Positions 4,519 through 6,037 of a DNA stretch of 6,037 nucleotides are shown one piece after another. The translations under genes and the position numbers were made by a program. Under the pieces are notes generated by a model. That model was given only the letters and a program-made list of their open reading frames with translations. It was not told where the DNA came from and made no database searches. Location: assembly GCA_003151315.1 (NCBI GenBank), contig PLXF01000152.1, positions 1 to 6,037 of the forward strand, given 5' to 3'. Position 1 is the stretch's first letter. Every line of letters begins with the position of its first letter. The DNA comes from Parachlamydiales bacterium (GTDB taxonomy: Bacteria > Chlamydiota > Chlamydiia > Chlamydiales > SM23-39).

Positions 4519-5727
4519 ATGCCATTAGCACTACTTTCACTTGCATTAGCAGCGTTTGCAATTGGTATGACAGAATTTGTTGTGGTAGGCATGCTGCCTA
4601 TTCTTGCGCAAGGCTTTAGTGTTTCTATTGCAACAGCAGGGTTGCTAGTGACAGGTTACGCTTTAGCAGTAACGGTATCAGCTCCAATTGTGACCGCTTT
4701 TACAATGAGGATTCCTCGAAAACGACTCATGCTCGGACTCATCCTCTTATTTATTGTAGGAAACACTCTAGCGGCTCTTGCCACCAATTATTCCATCCTC
4801 ATGCTCGGACGAATATTAAGTGGCATTGCACACGGCGTTTTCTTTGCTATTTCTACGAAAGTCGCTGTGCAGTTAGTAGAAAAAAACAAACAAGCCAGCG
4901 CCATTGCGTTGATGTTCAGCGGACTGACAGTTGCTTTAGTACTAGGCGTCCCTTTTGGGACTTTTTTAGCTGAGTACGTTTCTTGGCAAAGCAGTTTTTG
5001 GGTCATCGTGGGAGTAGGCATTTTATCCTTTCTTGGCATTTCCAAATGGATCCCAGCAAACCTGGAGAGGAAAATTCCCTCTTCGGTATGGCGCCAATTT
5101 AGTTTTTTAGGGCACAAATCCATGCTGTATTCGTATGCCTTAACAATCTTGTCGTTTGGTGGACCATTTGTCGTTTATACCTATGTCACAGACATATTAC
5201 ATAATGTCACAGGTTTTTCTTTTACCAGTATCAGCGCCATTCTTGTTTTATATGGCGCTTCAGTTGCGGTAGGTAACATTTTGGGTGGACGTTTTTCTGA
5301 TAAATTCGGTGTTTTTCGAACGTTAAAAGTAAATATCATTCATCTTACGTTCATTCTAATTGCTTTTTTCTTTACCCAAACCTCTCCTACCTATTCGGTA
5401 ATTACATTGGCATTTTGGGGTGCATTCGCTTTTGCAGTCGTCCCCTCTCTTCAGTTTTTAATCATGAAATTAGTTGCACATTATGGTGTTCAAGCAGAAG
5501 AGGTGGCATCTGGGACAAATATAGCAGCTTTTAATTTGGGGATAGCAGGAGGTTCGTTTTTTGGAGGAGTCATTGTCGATACATTTTCCCTGACTTGGCT
5601 ATCTCTTGTCGCAGCCATCATCGTAGCTCTTTCCTATCTTTTGCTTCGAACCATTTCAAAAAACCATGAGTGCAAAATATCTATTCACGAAAAAACACAT
5701 GTGTCTAAAGGTCCGATCTGCCAATAA
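4519..5727 (+). CDS. MFS efflux transporter, DHA1 family (AraJ/PbuE type)
   Basis: This 402-residue protein has 12 predicted membrane helices, the standard size for drug:H+ antiporter-1 exporters of the inner membrane. The N-terminus is typical of the AraJ/PbuE/YdhP group: AAFAIGMTEFVVVGMLPILA in helix 1 (about 11-30), and MRIPRKRLMLG in the helix 2-3 loop (63-73) in place of motif A. LGRILSGIAHGVFFA (96-110) carries Arg98 in helix 4, and VLGVPFGTFLAE (141-152) is the antiporter motif C region of helix 5. The second half has GGRFSDKFG (256-264), the motif A counterpart between helices 8 and 9. The C-terminal 24 residues (KNHECKISIH onward) are a hydrophilic cytoplasmic tail. Relatives export purines, arabinose or drugs; the substrate here is not deducible. 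As last gene of the set it probably exports what the SnoaL-like and SDR-like proteins act on. Confidence 0.9.
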   Translation: MPLALLSLALAAFAIGMTEFVVVGMLPILAQGFSVSIATAGLLVTGYALAVTVSAPIVTAFTMRIPRKRLMLGLILLFIVGNTLAALATNYSILMLGRILSGIAHGVFFAISTKVAVQLVEKNKQASAIALMFSGLTVALVLGVPFGTFLAEYVSWQSSFWVIVGVGILSFLGISKWIPANLERKIPSSVWRQFSFLGHKSMLYSYALTILSFGGPFVVYTYVTDILHNVTGFSFTSISAILVLYGASVAVGNILGGRFSDKFGVFRTLKVNIIHLTFILIAFFFTQTSPTYSVITLAFWGAFAFAVVPSLQFLIMKLVAHYGVQAEEVASGTNIAAFNLGIAGGSFFGGVIVDTFSLTWLSLVAAIIVALSYLLLRTISKNHECKISIHEKTHVSKGPICQ

Positions 5728-5990
5728 GAACATTCCCAGTTCCTATTTCGTATGATTTCCACGTCTTCTCCTATATTGTAAAAAAAGTCATTTGCTTAAT
5801 AAATAAATTTTCCAAAACAAACCCATTTGGCATAGAATTCCCAGCCCACCTTCTCACGCATCCCTTAAATCTCACCCAACAATCAGACAGATCCTTGTAG
5901 CTTCTTCAATAAAAAAAGATTCTGGAAAATCGATTTCTGGAGAGAGCGCTCGTATTTCAAGGTTTTGTCGGTATTGTCTTCTTGGGGATT
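5728..5990. other. Intergenic stretch with no recognisable gene
   Basis: I see no gene, RNA gene or convincing terminator in these 263 bases after the MFS gene. The sequence is AT-rich with A- and T-runs (near 5780 and 5912). A short near-palindrome around 5924-5937 and gagcgctc near 5944 are too small to interpret. The operon's transcription end is not visible. Confidence 0.5.
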
Positions 5991-6037
5991 CGTCGCACAG
6001 CTCCTCACTTCAAATCCATCCATCGCAATCCAAACTG
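5991..6037. repeat. Dispersed intergenic repeat, copy 2 (cut by window end)
   Basis: Matches 1717-1763 at 46 of 47 bases in the same orientation and runs to the last base of the window, where the loop of the copy-1 hairpin ends. The GC-rich hairpin that precedes copy 1 is absent here: only ttgggga followed by ttcgtcgc is shared upstream. The conserved core therefore probably starts near 5991. Confidence 0.8.

Overview
The window looks like an accessory stretch of a bacterial chromosome with moderate-to-low GC. It has three parts: a short hypothetical gene behind a structured leader, a roughly 1.4-kb zone of decayed and repetitive DNA, and a block of intact metabolic or export genes. Shine-Dalgarno sequences (AGGAG, AAGGAG, AAGGGGG) precede most genes. 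Two proteins carry Sec-type signal peptides. The wide, GC-rich repetitive spacers resemble those of sparsely coded Gram-negative genomes such as Leptospira or some amoeba-associated bacteria. No marker gene fixes the taxon, so this placement is a weak inference.

Layout. (1) 1-715: a leader with a 19-bp hairpin and two smaller ones precedes a 175-residue soluble protein of unknown function. That protein ends in Cys-Ala-Ile-Leu, a CaaX-type motif. A 15-bp hairpin follows its stop codon. (2) 716-2041: a 3' fragment of an AlbA_2/RecG-related ATP-binding protein gene on the minus strand, a 93-residue hypothetical gene with a good promoter, and a GC-rich repeat with two hairpins. An inverted 3' half of a tRNA-Lys(TTT)-like sequence lies next to the repeat, and its 3' end is duplicated 181 bp away. 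(3) 2042-2968, minus strand: an exported deacetylase of the CE4 fold, closest to PuuE-type proteins. (4) 3176-5727, plus strand: a compact three-gene set encoding an exported SnoaL-like protein, a short-chain dehydrogenase/reductase-like protein lacking the YxxxK active site, and a 12-helix MFS exporter of the AraJ/PbuE type. (5) 5728-6037: non-coding DNA ending in a second copy of the repeat seen at 1717-1763.

The three plus-strand genes have gaps of 40 and 16 bases and each has its own ribosome binding site, so they are probably one transcription unit. A small-molecule modification and export role fits (SnoaL-like and SDR-like proteins acting on a metabolite, MFS exporting it), but no substrate can be named from sequence. 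No regulator gene lies beside them. A TGCAA-N4-TTGCA dyad just upstream is a candidate operator.

I found no CRISPR array, intact transposase, toxin-antitoxin pair or recognisable defence system. The observations most worth following are the CaaX ending with its structured leader, the SDR with a substituted active site, and the tRNA-derived duplication beside a dispersed repeat.
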